This document shows, one piece after another, positions 17,057-25,670 of a stretch of 64,000 nt of DNA. The translations under genes and the position numbers were made by a program. The notes beneath the pieces are model-generated. The model was not told the DNA's origin, ran no database searches, and worked only from the letters and a program-made list of their open reading frames with translations. Source of the DNA: Flavobacteriaceae bacterium (lineage in GTDB: Bacteria > Bacteroidota > Bacteroidia > Flavobacteriales > Flavobacteriaceae). The stretch spans positions 1-64,000 of the forward strand of contig JABGUL010000039.1 of NCBI GenBank assembly GCA_018646605.1, given 5' to 3'. Numbering within the stretch: the first letter of the stretch is position 1; the number at the start of each line of letters is the position of its first letter.

Positions 17057-18153
17057 AACGGCAAACTCAATTGTGGATTTTTAATTAAAAGCTCAGGTTT
17101 AGGAATTTCTTTTTTTGATGTATTTAGATTTGATAATGAAATTCCAATGAGCCTCACAGAGTTCAAAAGTTTTTCTTGATAGAGTAATTTTTTTGATTCC
17201 TCGAAAATTAACTCTTTTGAAGATAAATAAAGTGTTCCCGTTTTACTTCGGGTTTGTTGAATAAAATCACTGTATTTTATTTTAAGTGTAATAGTTTTCC
17301 CTGCTACTTTATTTTTTTTAGTTCGCTTTTCTAACAGTGCTGAAATCAATTTAAGCTTTTCTTCTATATAAACTTCACTACTCAAATTAGTTTCAAAAGT
17401 TCTTTCTGCACCTAAAGATTTGGGGATACGATGCGGTTTTACTTCACTCGTATGAATTCCTCTAACTACTTTAAAATAATGAATCCCTGATTTTCCAAAA
17501 TGCTTTTCTAGAAAAGCTGCAGACTGAAGTTTCAAATCATTACCCGAATAAATTCCCAGACCATACATTTTAAGTTTTGTCTTAGCACCAATACCATGAA
17601 ATTTTTTTACGTCCAAATTTTCCAAAAAGGAAAGCACCTCTTCTGGAGGTATTGTCTTTTGACCATTTGGCTTATTCCAATCGCTCGCTATTTTAGCCAA
17701 AAACTTATTTATCGAAATCCCAGCAGATGCTGTTAATCCAGTTTTAGAAAAAATTTTTTCTCTAATTTCTTGAGCCACCATCGTTGCTGATGGATATTCT
17801 GAAACATCTAAAAAAGCTTCATCTAAAGATAAAGGCTCTACCAAAGAAGTATATTCTAAAAACACAGAACGTACAATTTCTGAGATCTCCTTATAGCGGT
17901 CAAATCGAGTAGGCGCAAAAATCAAATGAGGGCACAACCGTTTTGCAATCACACCGCTTAAAGCACTACGTACTCCATATTTACGAGCTTCATAACTGGC
18001 CGCTGAAACTACTCCTCGGTCACCACCCCCACCAACAGCAAGTGGTTTACCTCTCCATTTAGGATGGTCCAATTGTTCAACCGCTGCAAAAAAAGCATCC
18101 ATGTCTACATGAATAATTTTTCGAGTTGAATCAAAAGTAAACTCATCTTTCAT
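17053..18153 (-). CDS. dinB: DNA polymerase IV (Y-family)
   Basis: 366 residues, the usual Pol IV length. Catalytic acids appear in HVDMDAFFAAVEQ (Asp17) and PLSLDEAFLDV (Asp111, Glu112). A helix-hairpin-helix stretch (KKFHGIGAKTKLKMYGLGI) and a little-finger domain follow. It performs translesion and error-prone synthesis. The C-terminal PELLIKNPQLSLPF resembles a beta-clamp-binding tail (QLSLPF). It follows the ABM-domain gene by 21 nt and is probably the last gene of a three-gene unit starting with the isoaspartyl peptidase. Confidence 0.95.
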   Translation of the reverse strand: MKDEFTFDSTRKIIHVDMDAFFAAVEQLDHPKWRGKPLAVGGGGDRGVVSAASYEARKYGVRSALSGVIAKRLCPHLIFAPTRFDRYKEISEIVRSVFLEYTSLVEPLSLDEAFLDVSEYPSATMVAQEIREKIFSKTGLTASAGISINKFLAKIASDWNKPNGQKTIPPEEVLSFLENLDVKKFHGIGAKTKLKMYGLGIYSGNDLKLQSAAFLEKHFGKSGIHYFKVVRGIHTSEVKPHRIPKSLGAERTFETNLSSEVYIEEKLKLISALLEKRTKKNKVAGKTITLKIKYSDFIQQTRSKTGTLYLSSKELIFEESKKLLYQEKLLNSVRLIGISLSNLNTSKKEIPKPELLIKNPQLSLPF

Positions 18154-18174
18154 CGCTTTTCTTAAGCTTTAATT

Positions 18175-18489
18175 TTACTTTTTTTTGTCAAAACTATACT
18201 CTCGCATTACTTCGCATACTTTAATGGTGAATTTTGAATAGGCTATCTCTTTTCCATACTGTTGAGCAAAAAGATGCTGGGAATTATCCTTCCATTTTTT
18301 TATTGAGTTCATGCAAGTCCAATAGCTAATAGTTACTCCTCTACCCGATTTTTCACGATAAGATTCTACCCCTAAAAATCCATCCGCTTCATTGACAAGC
18401 TCCAGCATTTGATTTGAAAATTCATGGTATTTTTGATCTTCAAATTGGGAGAGTTGACTTGAAAAAATTACTGAAAAATAGTTTGACAT
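18175..18489 (-). CDS. antibiotic biosynthesis monooxygenase (ABM) fold protein
   Basis: 104 residues. The pattern (YFSVIFSSQL near the start, EADGFLGVESYRE, then TISYWTCMNSIKKWKDNSQH) is that of small ABM/heme-degrading-type dimeric ferredoxin-like proteins. The substrate is unknown; many members act as monooxygenases on quinone-like molecules, others are stress proteins. Its ATG overlaps the upstream peptidase stop by one base (TAATG), so the two are translationally coupled. Confidence 0.8.
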   Translation of the reverse strand: MSNYFSVIFSSQLSQFEDQKYHEFSNQMLELVNEADGFLGVESYREKSGRGVTISYWTCMNSIKKWKDNSQHLFAQQYGKEIAYSKFTIKVCEVMREYSFDKKK

Positions 18490-19514
18490 TACTCGTCTTT
18501 ATAAATCTTTACATTTAAATTACCGACTGCATCCATATGGGCTCGATACATTCCTGGTGTATTCATTTCCATAGCGACATTGCCCTTCCAATCAATTCCT
18601 ACTACGCCTCCATCACCTCCCATACCACCTACTTTATCATGAATTACAGTATGTGCGGCTTCCTGAATGCTGAGTCCCTTGTATTCCATCAAGGCAGAAA
18701 TATCATGAGCAACTACAGAGCGGATAAAAAATTCACCCCATCCTGTTGCAGAAATAGCACAAGTAGCATTATTAGCGTACGTTCCTGCACCAATTATTGG
18801 AGCGTCCCCAATTCGATTCCACTTTTTATTTGTCATTCCTCCAGTTGAAGTCCCTGCAGCTAAATTCCCTTTCAAATCTAAAGCTACGCAACCTACTGTT
18901 CCATATCGCTGATGCTTTATGAATTCTGCTTCTAAGGAAGATGTTTCCTTTTCTTTTGACTCTGCTTCTTTTACCCGCTTTAAGGCATTTATTCTTCGTT
19001 CTGTGTAAAAGTATTCTGGCTCTACAATATCTAAACCTTGAGAAGCTGCAAAAGCATCTGCCCCTGCGCCTGAAAGCATTACGTGAGGGGAATTTTCCAT
19101 CACTTTAATGGCTGCTGATATGGGATGTTTAATTGTTCTAACCCCTGAAATTGCTCCGGCATCAAGTTGAGCTCCATGCATAAAAGAAGCGTCTAATTCA
19201 ATTGTTTCATCGGCGGTAAGCACTGCTCCCTTTCCAGCATTAAATAAGGGAGAATCTTCCATTACGTGAATCGTTTTTTCAACAGCTTCTTGACTGCTTC
19301 CTCCGTTTTTAAGAATAGCATGACCTACTTTGATAGCTTCTGCCAAAACTTTTCGATAAGCTGACTCTGTTTCTGGAGTCATATTAGCTCTTAAAATTGT
19401 CCCTGCACCACCATGAATAACAATTCCAAAGGTTGGTTCTTGTGGTTGTTCTTTTTTTACCGGTTGCTGACAAGAAAAGGTTAGTAATAAAGAAAGCATT
19501 ATAATCTTTTTCAT
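18489..19514 (-). CDS. isoaspartyl peptidase / L-asparaginase, lipoprotein
   Basis: 341 residues of the N-terminal-nucleophile (Ntn) hydrolase family that cuts beta-aspartyl dipeptides and asparagine. The proenzyme cleavage point is before Thr206 in RYGTVGCVALD, with the conserved GNLAAGTSTGGMTNK and GDAPIIGAGTYAN downstream. The N-terminus has a signal peptide and lipobox ending at Cys15 (LLTFSC), so it should be a membrane-anchored periplasmic lipoprotein, unlike the cytoplasmic E. coli IaaA. It leads a unit with the ABM gene and dinB. Confidence 0.9.
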   Translation of the reverse strand: MKKIIMLSLLLTFSCQQPVKKEQPQEPTFGIVIHGGAGTILRANMTPETESAYRKVLAEAIKVGHAILKNGGSSQEAVEKTIHVMEDSPLFNAGKGAVLTADETIELDASFMHGAQLDAGAISGVRTIKHPISAAIKVMENSPHVMLSGAGADAFAASQGLDIVEPEYFYTERRINALKRVKEAESKEKETSSLEAEFIKHQRYGTVGCVALDLKGNLAAGTSTGGMTNKKWNRIGDAPIIGAGTYANNATCAISATGWGEFFIRSVVAHDISALMEYKGLSIQEAAHTVIHDKVGGMGGDGGVVGIDWKGNVAMEMNTPGMYRAHMDAVGNLNVKIYKDE

Positions 19515-19608
19515 AAGGTAGGATTCTATTTTATTAATTAAATGTAAGTTATTTAAGCTGAAAATGAAACTTCACCTAAAATGAAGTATTTTTATAAAAA
19601 AATAAATT

Positions 19609-20043
19609 ATGTACGCCGTTTTAAAAACTATTCATTCGTATTGGGCCTTTTTAGTCCTCCTCATTTTAGTTATTGCCATTGTCAATGCTTTCATTGGAAA
19701 ATCTTCTGGAAGAGACTTTGGTGCAAAAGATCTGAGAATCAGTCTTTTTGGACTTATCTTTTCTCACATACAATTACTTGTTGGTTTAATTCTTTATTTT
19801 GTTTCCCCTTGGTTTAACCAGTGGTCTGAAATGGGAATGGGCGTCATGAAAAATGCAGAAGCAAGATTGTATCTTGTAGAACATCCCATCACTAATATTT
19901 TAGCAATCATTTTAATAACGATGGGCTGGTCCATGCATAAAAGACAAACTTTATCTACTAAAAAGTTTTTAAGAATTGGCCTTTTTTACGGCATAGGATT
20001 ACTTCTTTTATTGAGTAGAATTCCATGGAATACTTGGTTGTAA
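19609..20043 (+). CDS. four-helix integral membrane protein of unknown function
   Basis: 144 residues with about four membrane helices (roughly 10-32, 44-64, 95-113 and 120-140). Conserved-looking polar positions include His9 (IHSYWAF), HIQ in helix 2 and EHP before helix 3, which could bind a cofactor such as heme, but that is conjecture. Similar Bacteroidota proteins are sometimes mislabelled as ribosomal protein L27; nothing here resembles L27. The ATG start at 19609 lies shortly after a TATTTTTA sequence, a near-match to the -7 consensus. gpsA follows after 25 nt. Confidence 0.75.
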   Translation: MYAVLKTIHSYWAFLVLLILVIAIVNAFIGKSSGRDFGAKDLRISLFGLIFSHIQLLVGLILYFVSPWFNQWSEMGMGVMKNAEARLYLVEHPITNILAIILITMGWSMHKRQTLSTKKFLRIGLFYGIGLLLLLSRIPWNTWL

Positions 20044-20068
20044 TCCTATGTAGATCCCCTATCTAAAA

Positions 20069-21076
20069 ATGCTTAAAATTAGTTCCCCAAAAATTACACT
20101 TGCCGTACTCGGAGGCGGTAGCTGGGCTACCGCACTTGTCAAAATTTTCACTGACAGTAAAATTCATGTGAATTGGTATGTTCGCAACCCAGAAGACGCT
20201 CAAAAAATAATAGCTACTTCAAAAAATCCAAACTACCTAACTGAGATTAAATTTAAGCCCAGTAGAATTTCCGTAAGTAGTGATATTAATGAAGTTGTTT
20301 CTAAATCCGAATGGATTGTTTTTGCCATTCCCTCAGCATATCTTGAAAGTGAATTAAAAAAAATTAAGCCCCCGTTAAAAGACAAAATCATTGTTTCTGG
20401 AGTAAAAGGATTTATTCCTGAAACACAGCTCATTGTTGGAGAACATTTACATCGGCATTACGGTCTTTCTTGGGAACGATTTATTGTTATTGGAGGCCCT
20501 TCACATGCTGAAGAAATTGCTTTGGAACGACTTTCCTATCTAACTTTAGCATCTAAGAGTAAAGACAATGCTGCCTTGCTTCATCGACTGATGAGAACCT
20601 CATACTTAAAAGTAAAAGTTTCAAATGATGTCATTGGAATTGAATATGCGGCTACACTTAAAAACGTTTATGCATTAGCCTCTGGAATTGCACATGGTTT
20701 GAGTTATGGTGATAATTTTCAAAGTGTGTTAATTAGTAATTCTACTCGGGAAATGAATCGATTCATAAAAAAAGTAAGCAATCGTAAAAGGAACATTAAT
20801 CATTCTGCTTATCTCGGAGATTTATTAGTTACTGCCTATTCACTTTTTAGTAGAAATCGTCGTTTTGGAAATATGATTGGACGAGGATATACTGTAAAGG
20901 GAGCACAATTAGAAATGAATATGGTAGCTGAGGGCTATTACGCATGCGAATCTGCATATAAAATGAGTAAATCACTTGGGGTAAACACGCCCATCATCGA
21001 TGCAATTTATGGAGTTTTATATCTTAAAAAAAGCCCCAGAAGGATGTTTCAAAAACTTTCGAAAAAGTTAAGCTAG
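20069..21076 (+). CDS. gpsA: NAD(P)H-dependent glycerol-3-phosphate dehydrogenase
   Basis: 335 residues. It reduces dihydroxyacetone phosphate to sn-glycerol-3-phosphate for phospholipid synthesis. The Rossmann start LGGGSWATALVKIF, IVSGVKGFIPETQ, IGGPSHAEEIA, the catalytic-Lys segment YAATLKNVYALASGIAHGL and the C-terminal NRRFGNMIGRGY are all characteristic. No signal peptide. Its TAG stop shares 4 nt (CTAG) with the stop of the convergent pheS. Confidence 0.93.
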   Translation: MLKISSPKITLAVLGGGSWATALVKIFTDSKIHVNWYVRNPEDAQKIIATSKNPNYLTEIKFKPSRISVSSDINEVVSKSEWIVFAIPSAYLESELKKIKPPLKDKIIVSGVKGFIPETQLIVGEHLHRHYGLSWERFIVIGGPSHAEEIALERLSYLTLASKSKDNAALLHRLMRTSYLKVKVSNDVIGIEYAATLKNVYALASGIAHGLSYGDNFQSVLISNSTREMNRFIKKVSNRKRNINHSAYLGDLLVTAYSLFSRNRRFGNMIGRGYTVKGAQLEMNMVAEGYYACESAYKMSKSLGVNTPIIDAIYGVLYLKKSPRRMFQKLSKKLS

Positions 21077-22089
21077 AGTGTTGCTTTAAACTGCTTTAAA
21101 AAGCGAACATCATTTTCAAAGAAAAGTCTAATGTCACTAATTTGATACAACAGCATCGCGATTCTTTCAATTCCCATTCCAAAAGCAAAGCCTGAATACT
21201 CGTCTGGATCTATTCCACAATTTTTTAAAACATTTGGATCGACCATTCCGCAGCCCATAATTTCAAGCCATCCTGTTCCTTTTGTAATTCTGTAATCGGT
21301 TTCTGTTTCTAAACCCCAATAAATATCGACCTCAGCGCTAGGCTCAGTAAAGGGAAAATATGATGGCCTAAGACGAATCTTAGAATTACCAAATAGAGAC
21401 TCTGTAAAGTATTGTAAGGTTTGTTTTAAATCCGCAAAGGATACGTTTTTTGCAATGTACAACCCTTCAACTTGATGAAAAATACAATGCGCCCTTGAAG
21501 AAATAGCCTCATTACGAAATACTCTACCAGGAGAGATTGTTCGAATGGGAGGTTGATTTTTTTCCATATAACGCACCTGAACTGAGGAGGTATGTGTGCG
21601 TAATAGAATATCAGGATCCGTCTGTATAAAAAAAGTGTCCTGCATATCACGAGCCGGATGATATTCGGGTAAGTTTAAAGCAGTAAAATTGTGCCAATCA
21701 TCTTCAATCTCTGGGCCTTCTGAAATGGTAAAACCAATCTGAGTGAAAATATCAATAATACGGTTTTTAACGACAGCTAGAGGATGTCTATTTCCTGTTT
21801 GAATAGGAAAAGGTGTTCTTGTTGGATCATTAAGAATCGCTTTCGCACCTTTACTGTTCATTTGTGATTGTAGCTCTTTTATTTTGTCAGATACCGCTGT
21901 CTTTAAGGTATTGAGTTCCTGCCCAAATGCTTTTTTCTCATCAACAGGAACTTCCCGAAATGTAGCAAACAATGAGTTGAGGATTCCTTTTTTTCCTGCA
22001 TAACTAACTCTAAATTCCTCAATAGCTTTGGCGTCACTGCTAGAAAAAGCGTTTACCTGTTCCAAATATTCTTTTACGCGTTCAATCAT
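21073..22089 (-). CDS. pheS: phenylalanyl-tRNA synthetase alpha subunit
   Basis: 338 residues, class II aminoacyl-tRNA synthetase catalytic subunit. Motif 2 FRNEAISSRAHCIFHQVEG and motif 3 GFAFGMGIERIAMLLY are present, and the N-terminal coiled tRNA-binding arm spans about residues 1-90. It charges tRNA-Phe together with PheT, which is not in this window. A -7 element TATTTTTG lies only 4 nt before the ATG, suggesting a leaderless mRNA starting just after the stop of the upstream gene at 22110. Confidence 0.97.
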   Translation of the reverse strand: MIERVKEYLEQVNAFSSSDAKAIEEFRVSYAGKKGILNSLFATFREVPVDEKKAFGQELNTLKTAVSDKIKELQSQMNSKGAKAILNDPTRTPFPIQTGNRHPLAVVKNRIIDIFTQIGFTISEGPEIEDDWHNFTALNLPEYHPARDMQDTFFIQTDPDILLRTHTSSVQVRYMEKNQPPIRTISPGRVFRNEAISSRAHCIFHQVEGLYIAKNVSFADLKQTLQYFTESLFGNSKIRLRPSYFPFTEPSAEVDIYWGLETETDYRITKGTGWLEIMGCGMVDPNVLKNCGIDPDEYSGFAFGMGIERIAMLLYQISDIRLFFENDVRFLKQFKATL

Positions 22090-22093
22090 GATA

Positions 22094-22101
22094 CAAAAAT
22101 A
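22094..22101 (-). promoter_or_regulatory. pheS promoter -7 element
   Basis: On the minus strand TATTTTTG (TAnnTTTG) is followed by TATC and the pheS ATG at 22089. The 4-nt gap predicts a leaderless transcript. Confidence 0.5.
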
Positions 22102-22109
22102 AATTAGTT

Positions 22110-22475
22110 TTATGAAATGACCCCCTGCTTGAGGAAGTAATCTACAATGGCACTCTTGATTAAAACACTTTGCTCCCCTGATTTTAAGTAGGGCAAAGGC
22201 TCTACAAGTTCAAAATGTGGCCATCCTTGTTCATCAATAAAGTCAAAACGATAATATCCAAAGGGCTCTAAAATGGTACAAACTCCTATGTGTATTAAAT
22301 TGACATTATCTTCCTTCTTAAATCGTTGGTGTGGTTTGCCGAATTCCTGAAGACCGATCAAATAGAGAACTCCTTCAACATCTAATGCTTCGCCATCTGA
22401 AAATGTATCTGTTAAAAACAAGATTAAATCATCCCAGCGTTCTTTTAATTGAGGGTCTCGTCCATTTTTTGACAT
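22110..22475 (-). CDS. small conserved-type protein of unknown function
   Basis: 121 residues, soluble and acidic, with no signal peptide or membrane segment. Visible features are a LKERWDDLILFLTDTFSDGE stretch near the N-terminus and an aromatic, Pro-containing C-terminal half (EPFGYYRFDFIDEQGWPHFE). I do not recognise a named family. I start it at the ATG at 22475; two more upstream codons (TTG-TGT) are open but unlikely. A -7 element TATCTTTG lies 3 nt before this ATG, which supports the choice and suggests a leaderless mRNA. Confidence 0.75.
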   Translation of the reverse strand: MSKNGRDPQLKERWDDLILFLTDTFSDGEALDVEGVLYLIGLQEFGKPHQRFKKEDNVNLIHIGVCTILEPFGYYRFDFIDEQGWPHFELVEPLPYLKSGEQSVLIKSAIVDYFLKQGVIS

Positions 22476-22478
22476 ACA

Positions 22479-22486
22479 CAAAGATA
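22479..22486 (-). promoter_or_regulatory. promoter -7 element of the gene at 22110-22475
   Basis: On the minus strand TATCTTTG matches TAnnTTTG and is followed by TGT and then the ATG. This is the tightest promoter-to-start spacing in the window. Confidence 0.5.
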
Positions 22487-22586
22487 CATTTTTAGCATAT
22501 TAGTAGCGATCATTTGTTTTTCAATTTCGATTACTCTTATTTCTAAAAAAGAATCATTTATAAGCCTAAAATAGTACTTTAGACAA

Positions 22587-23105
22587 ATGAATATATTTGA
22601 TATTGTAATTGTAATCTTGCTAGCCTACTCCCTTTTCCGTGGAATTAGTAAAGGTTTTGTTATTGAGATATCCGGTATGATTGCCTTATTTTTAGGTATT
22701 ATGGGTGCTTTTAAGTTTTCTTCTTTTGTTGGTACCTACCTTACACATTATGTTTCATGGAGTCCAAAAATAATTCAAGCAGTTAGCTTTATACTACTCT
22801 TTATAGGGATCGTTTATGCAATTTCTCTTTTGGCAAAAATGCTCACCAAAGCACTTAAGATTGTAGCTTTAGGAGGGCTTAATCGATTGTTGGGCGGAGT
22901 TTTCGGAGTTTTAAAATGGTGTATTATTTTGAGTGCCCTAACATTGGTTTTCAAAGAAATCAATTCATTAATGACCCTTGTGTCTCCATTTATTTTGGAA
23001 GTGTCTATCGCTTATCCTATCCTTGAACAATTAGGTGCTTTTCTATTTGATTGGGTAATGCAGTTTGAAACGCTTCAAGAAAAACAAATTGTTGTAAGCT
23101 ACTAA
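22587..23105 (+). CDS. cvpA: CvpA-family membrane protein
   Basis: 172 residues with four predicted membrane helices (about 2-20, 25-45, 65-85 and 100-125). The order NIFDIVIVILLAYSLFRGISKGF then EISGMIALFLGI is the hallmark start of CvpA/colicin V production proteins. CvpA homologues affect envelope integrity in other bacteria; the mechanism is unclear. The TAA stop overlaps the BatE stop of the opposite strand by 4 nt. Confidence 0.9.
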   Translation: MNIFDIVIVILLAYSLFRGISKGFVIEISGMIALFLGIMGAFKFSSFVGTYLTHYVSWSPKIIQAVSFILLFIGIVYAISLLAKMLTKALKIVALGGLNRLLGGVFGVLKWCIILSALTLVFKEINSLMTLVSPFILEVSIAYPILEQLGAFLFDWVMQFETLQEKQIVVSY

Positions 23106-23899
23106 TTTAAACTTCTTAAATCAGCGTTTTTTATCCATCCCTCAGAACCGTTCGCAATTCGAATTTTATTCCATTCATCAAGGGATTCAAGCAATTCAAT
23201 TTTGGTTCCTTCATGAAGCGTAAATTGAATTTCACCCCGCTGATTGGGTTCTGACCATATGTCTATTTTGTTTGAAAAAAGAATGGCATACTGGGTGTTT
23301 TTTTGCTGCTGATTAACGGAAAAAGTAATCGCAAAACTACTTATAAAAAGAGCTAAGGAGACTAAAGATAAAAGGAAGAAAATTCTCTTTAGCTGGGATG
23401 CATTTAAAAATAAATAAGCAATAAAAAAAAGCGCAAATAACCATATCCAAACTAAGGTAATCTTAGACCAGGTGGTAATAGAAAATAATTCAAAAATTCC
23501 CTCTTGCAGTTGAGCCAATTGGGATTTTGGTATTGCTTCAATTGCATCAATAGTCATGTTTTGTGCAAATGCACTATTGGTCTTAATATCCTTATTATCA
23601 GGATCTAATTGTTTTGCTTTTTCAAAATAATAAATACTTTCAGCAACATTATTTAAACGATAATAGGCATTCCCCATGTTGAAATATAAAGCAGCACTAT
23701 GACTTCCCATATCAAGAGTTTGTACGTAGAGGGAAATAGCCTTTGTGAAATCCCCATCATTGTATGCAGCATTGCCTTGTTCAAACAACTCCTCAGAAGA
23801 GTTTTGAGCGCAAACATTCAAAACACCCATCATAAAAAACACAATGATGATTCTTTCAAGATTACTTCGAAACGGTTTTATAACGATACCTTTTTTCAT
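23102..23899 (-). CDS. batE: BatE: TPR and SH3 domain membrane protein
   Basis: 265 residues: a signal-like hydrophobic segment (about 15-31), two to three TPR helices (EELFEQGNAAYNDGDFTKAI, SAALYFNMGNAYYRLNNVAE), two membrane helices (about 145-185) and a C-terminal bacterial SH3 domain ending LDEWNKIRIANGSEGWIK. This architecture is that of BatE, the last gene of the Bacteroides aerotolerance operon. The ATG overlaps the BatD stop as ATGA. Presumed inner-membrane/periplasmic partner of BatA-D. Confidence 0.9.
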   Translation of the reverse strand: MKKGIVIKPFRSNLERIIIVFFMMGVLNVCAQNSSEELFEQGNAAYNDGDFTKAISLYVQTLDMGSHSAALYFNMGNAYYRLNNVAESIYYFEKAKQLDPDNKDIKTNSAFAQNMTIDAIEAIPKSQLAQLQEGIFELFSITTWSKITLVWIWLFALFFIAYLFLNASQLKRIFFLLSLVSLALFISSFAITFSVNQQQKNTQYAILFSNKIDIWSEPNQRGEIQFTLHEGTKIELLESLDEWNKIRIANGSEGWIKNADLRSLN

Positions 23900-25668
23900 A
23901 ATTGACGATCTATACTTGCTATAACACTGCTTGCTTTTTCGTAATCTACTTTGATACTGACAGACGAGCCTGGAGCATATCTTGCTAATTCACAATTTTC
24001 AATTACAGCAACAAAGTCTAATGCTGTTTGTTTGTTTACTTTTTTATTTAGCAGCAAACGTTCAATTTTATCTTTAGTCAACTCTGTAGTTTCAATTTGT
24101 AATTTAGCCTTTAAGTAATTATGCAACGCTCGCTCCAACGCTTCATAAAAAACCACTTGATCTTCAAATGCTTTCTTTGCAGAACTTAAATACTTTTTAG
24201 CCAAGCGTTGTGCTTCACGTTGTTTACTGCTTACACTATCTTCTTTTCGTTCCAATATAAAGCGCTTCAAAAGAAATGCAAGAAACATTAACATTATTGG
24301 AAGGCCTAATAGACTCCAAAAGAGTGTGCTTTTCCAGAATGCTGTTGTATTTATTGGGCTTAATTTTGTGTTTAAAATAATAAAGCTAAAAGTAGTGTCT
24401 GCAGTGTCGACCAGTTGCTTCGTTAAGCTTTTGGATTCATCTCGAGAGTTTCCAGCGACAGGACCCTCAAAAACATCTACAAGTAAATCTTGAGACCGTA
24501 CACTTTTATAGTTTTTTGTTTTAGGGTCAAAATAAGAAAATTGAACTGGTGGAATGGGATACTTCCCTTGGTATTGAGGTACTATTGTATAGGCGTCTTC
24601 AATAGTTCCATCCATTCCAGAAAGGTTAATTTTAACGTTTTCTGTATGCTCAGGTTCATAAACCTCTAGGGTATTAGGGACGTTTATTTTGGGTAGATTG
24701 AATAATTTCAAATTCCCATTCCCTTTAACTTTTAGGGTTGCTTGGAATGATTCCGAAGCCTTTAATGCATCTTTATCTAAAATCACATCAAAGTCAAACT
24801 GTCCAACAGCACCAGTAAATCCGGGAGGTTTATTTTTTTCTGGTAAACTTTTAACATCTATCACTCGCCTTCCAGCAGTAATAGTTTTTTGCCCTTGGGT
24901 GAGAATTCTCCTACCAAAGAGGTCACGTCGGTTACTGGGTACGCTCAGGCTTAAATTTAGGGTAAGGGGTTCTATATTGAGTTTCCCTGTTTTTTGCGGG
25001 TAAAGCACAACTTTCCGCCAAACTACCTCATTGTAAGGTTCTCCATTATAAACTCCTTTTGTATTTACCCTTACCTGTCCGATTTTTATTAAGTGACTCC
25101 AAAAATCACCATAACTAGGCGATTCTAATTCTTGTACATCTGAAATCGAAATTGGGTTTCTAAAATAGAGCTTGTAAACCACAGAAATACCCTCATTCAA
25201 ATAAGGATTAGAATTTGAAATTTCAGCTACTAGCTTAATATTTTCATCTGTGATGTAGTCAATATTGTTAGGATCATTTGGTTTTTCAACAGCTTCTGTT
25301 ACTTCTATGGTTATGGGAGTTGTTTTATAGACCTCACCATTAATCGTTATTTGGGCTTGATCTAAGGTTATTTTGCCTTTTAGCTTAGGAGTTAAAAAAT
25401 AAGTATAGGTTTTCGAAAAACTACGCACACCATTTACCCATGATCTGCTGACTGCCTGTTGGGGTCCGCTAACTACTTGAAATCCTGTAAAAAGTGGTGG
25501 AATAAAATTATCTCCATTCTCATTCATCTCAAAATCAACCCGAAGACGCTCATTGAGTCCTAATCGTTTTTTACTCACCTTTGCTTCAAAGCTAACCTGA
25601 GCTTGAGTCATAAAGGTGATCAATAATAAAAACCCTACTAGTGATCGAGATACCAAAAGTCGAATCAT
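23896..25668 (-). CDS. batD: BatD: large periplasmic, membrane-anchored Bat protein
   Basis: About 590 residues. A signal peptide ends near TQAQ, then beta-rich repeats with SFEAKVSKKRLGLNERL and YFLTPKLKGKI typical of the BatD/oxygen-tolerance family, a membrane helix around residues 445-470 (FWSLLGLPIMLMFLAFLL) and a C-terminal cytoplasmic helical part. I start at the ATG at 25668, 2 nt after the BatC stop; three upstream codons (TTG-GTA-ATT) are open but would put the start inside batC. Function in Bat systems is linked to envelope stress and oxygen tolerance, mechanism unresolved. Confidence 0.92.
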   Translation of the reverse strand: MIRLLVSRSLVGFLLLITFMTQAQVSFEAKVSKKRLGLNERLRVDFEMNENGDNFIPPLFTGFQVVSGPQQAVSRSWVNGVRSFSKTYTYFLTPKLKGKITLDQAQITINGEVYKTTPITIEVTEAVEKPNDPNNIDYITDENIKLVAEISNSNPYLNEGISVVYKLYFRNPISISDVQELESPSYGDFWSHLIKIGQVRVNTKGVYNGEPYNEVVWRKVVLYPQKTGKLNIEPLTLNLSLSVPSNRRDLFGRRILTQGQKTITAGRRVIDVKSLPEKNKPPGFTGAVGQFDFDVILDKDALKASESFQATLKVKGNGNLKLFNLPKINVPNTLEVYEPEHTENVKINLSGMDGTIEDAYTIVPQYQGKYPIPPVQFSYFDPKTKNYKSVRSQDLLVDVFEGPVAGNSRDESKSLTKQLVDTADTTFSFIILNTKLSPINTTAFWKSTLFWSLLGLPIMLMFLAFLLKRFILERKEDSVSSKQREAQRLAKKYLSSAKKAFEDQVVFYEALERALHNYLKAKLQIETTELTKDKIERLLLNKKVNKQTALDFVAVIENCELARYAPGSSVSIKVDYEKASSVIASIDRQL

Positions 25669-25670
25669 AA

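Noticed and set aside
19609-20043. Ribosomal protein L27 label sometimes given to this membrane protein family
   Set aside because: The sequence has four membrane helices and no L27 features.
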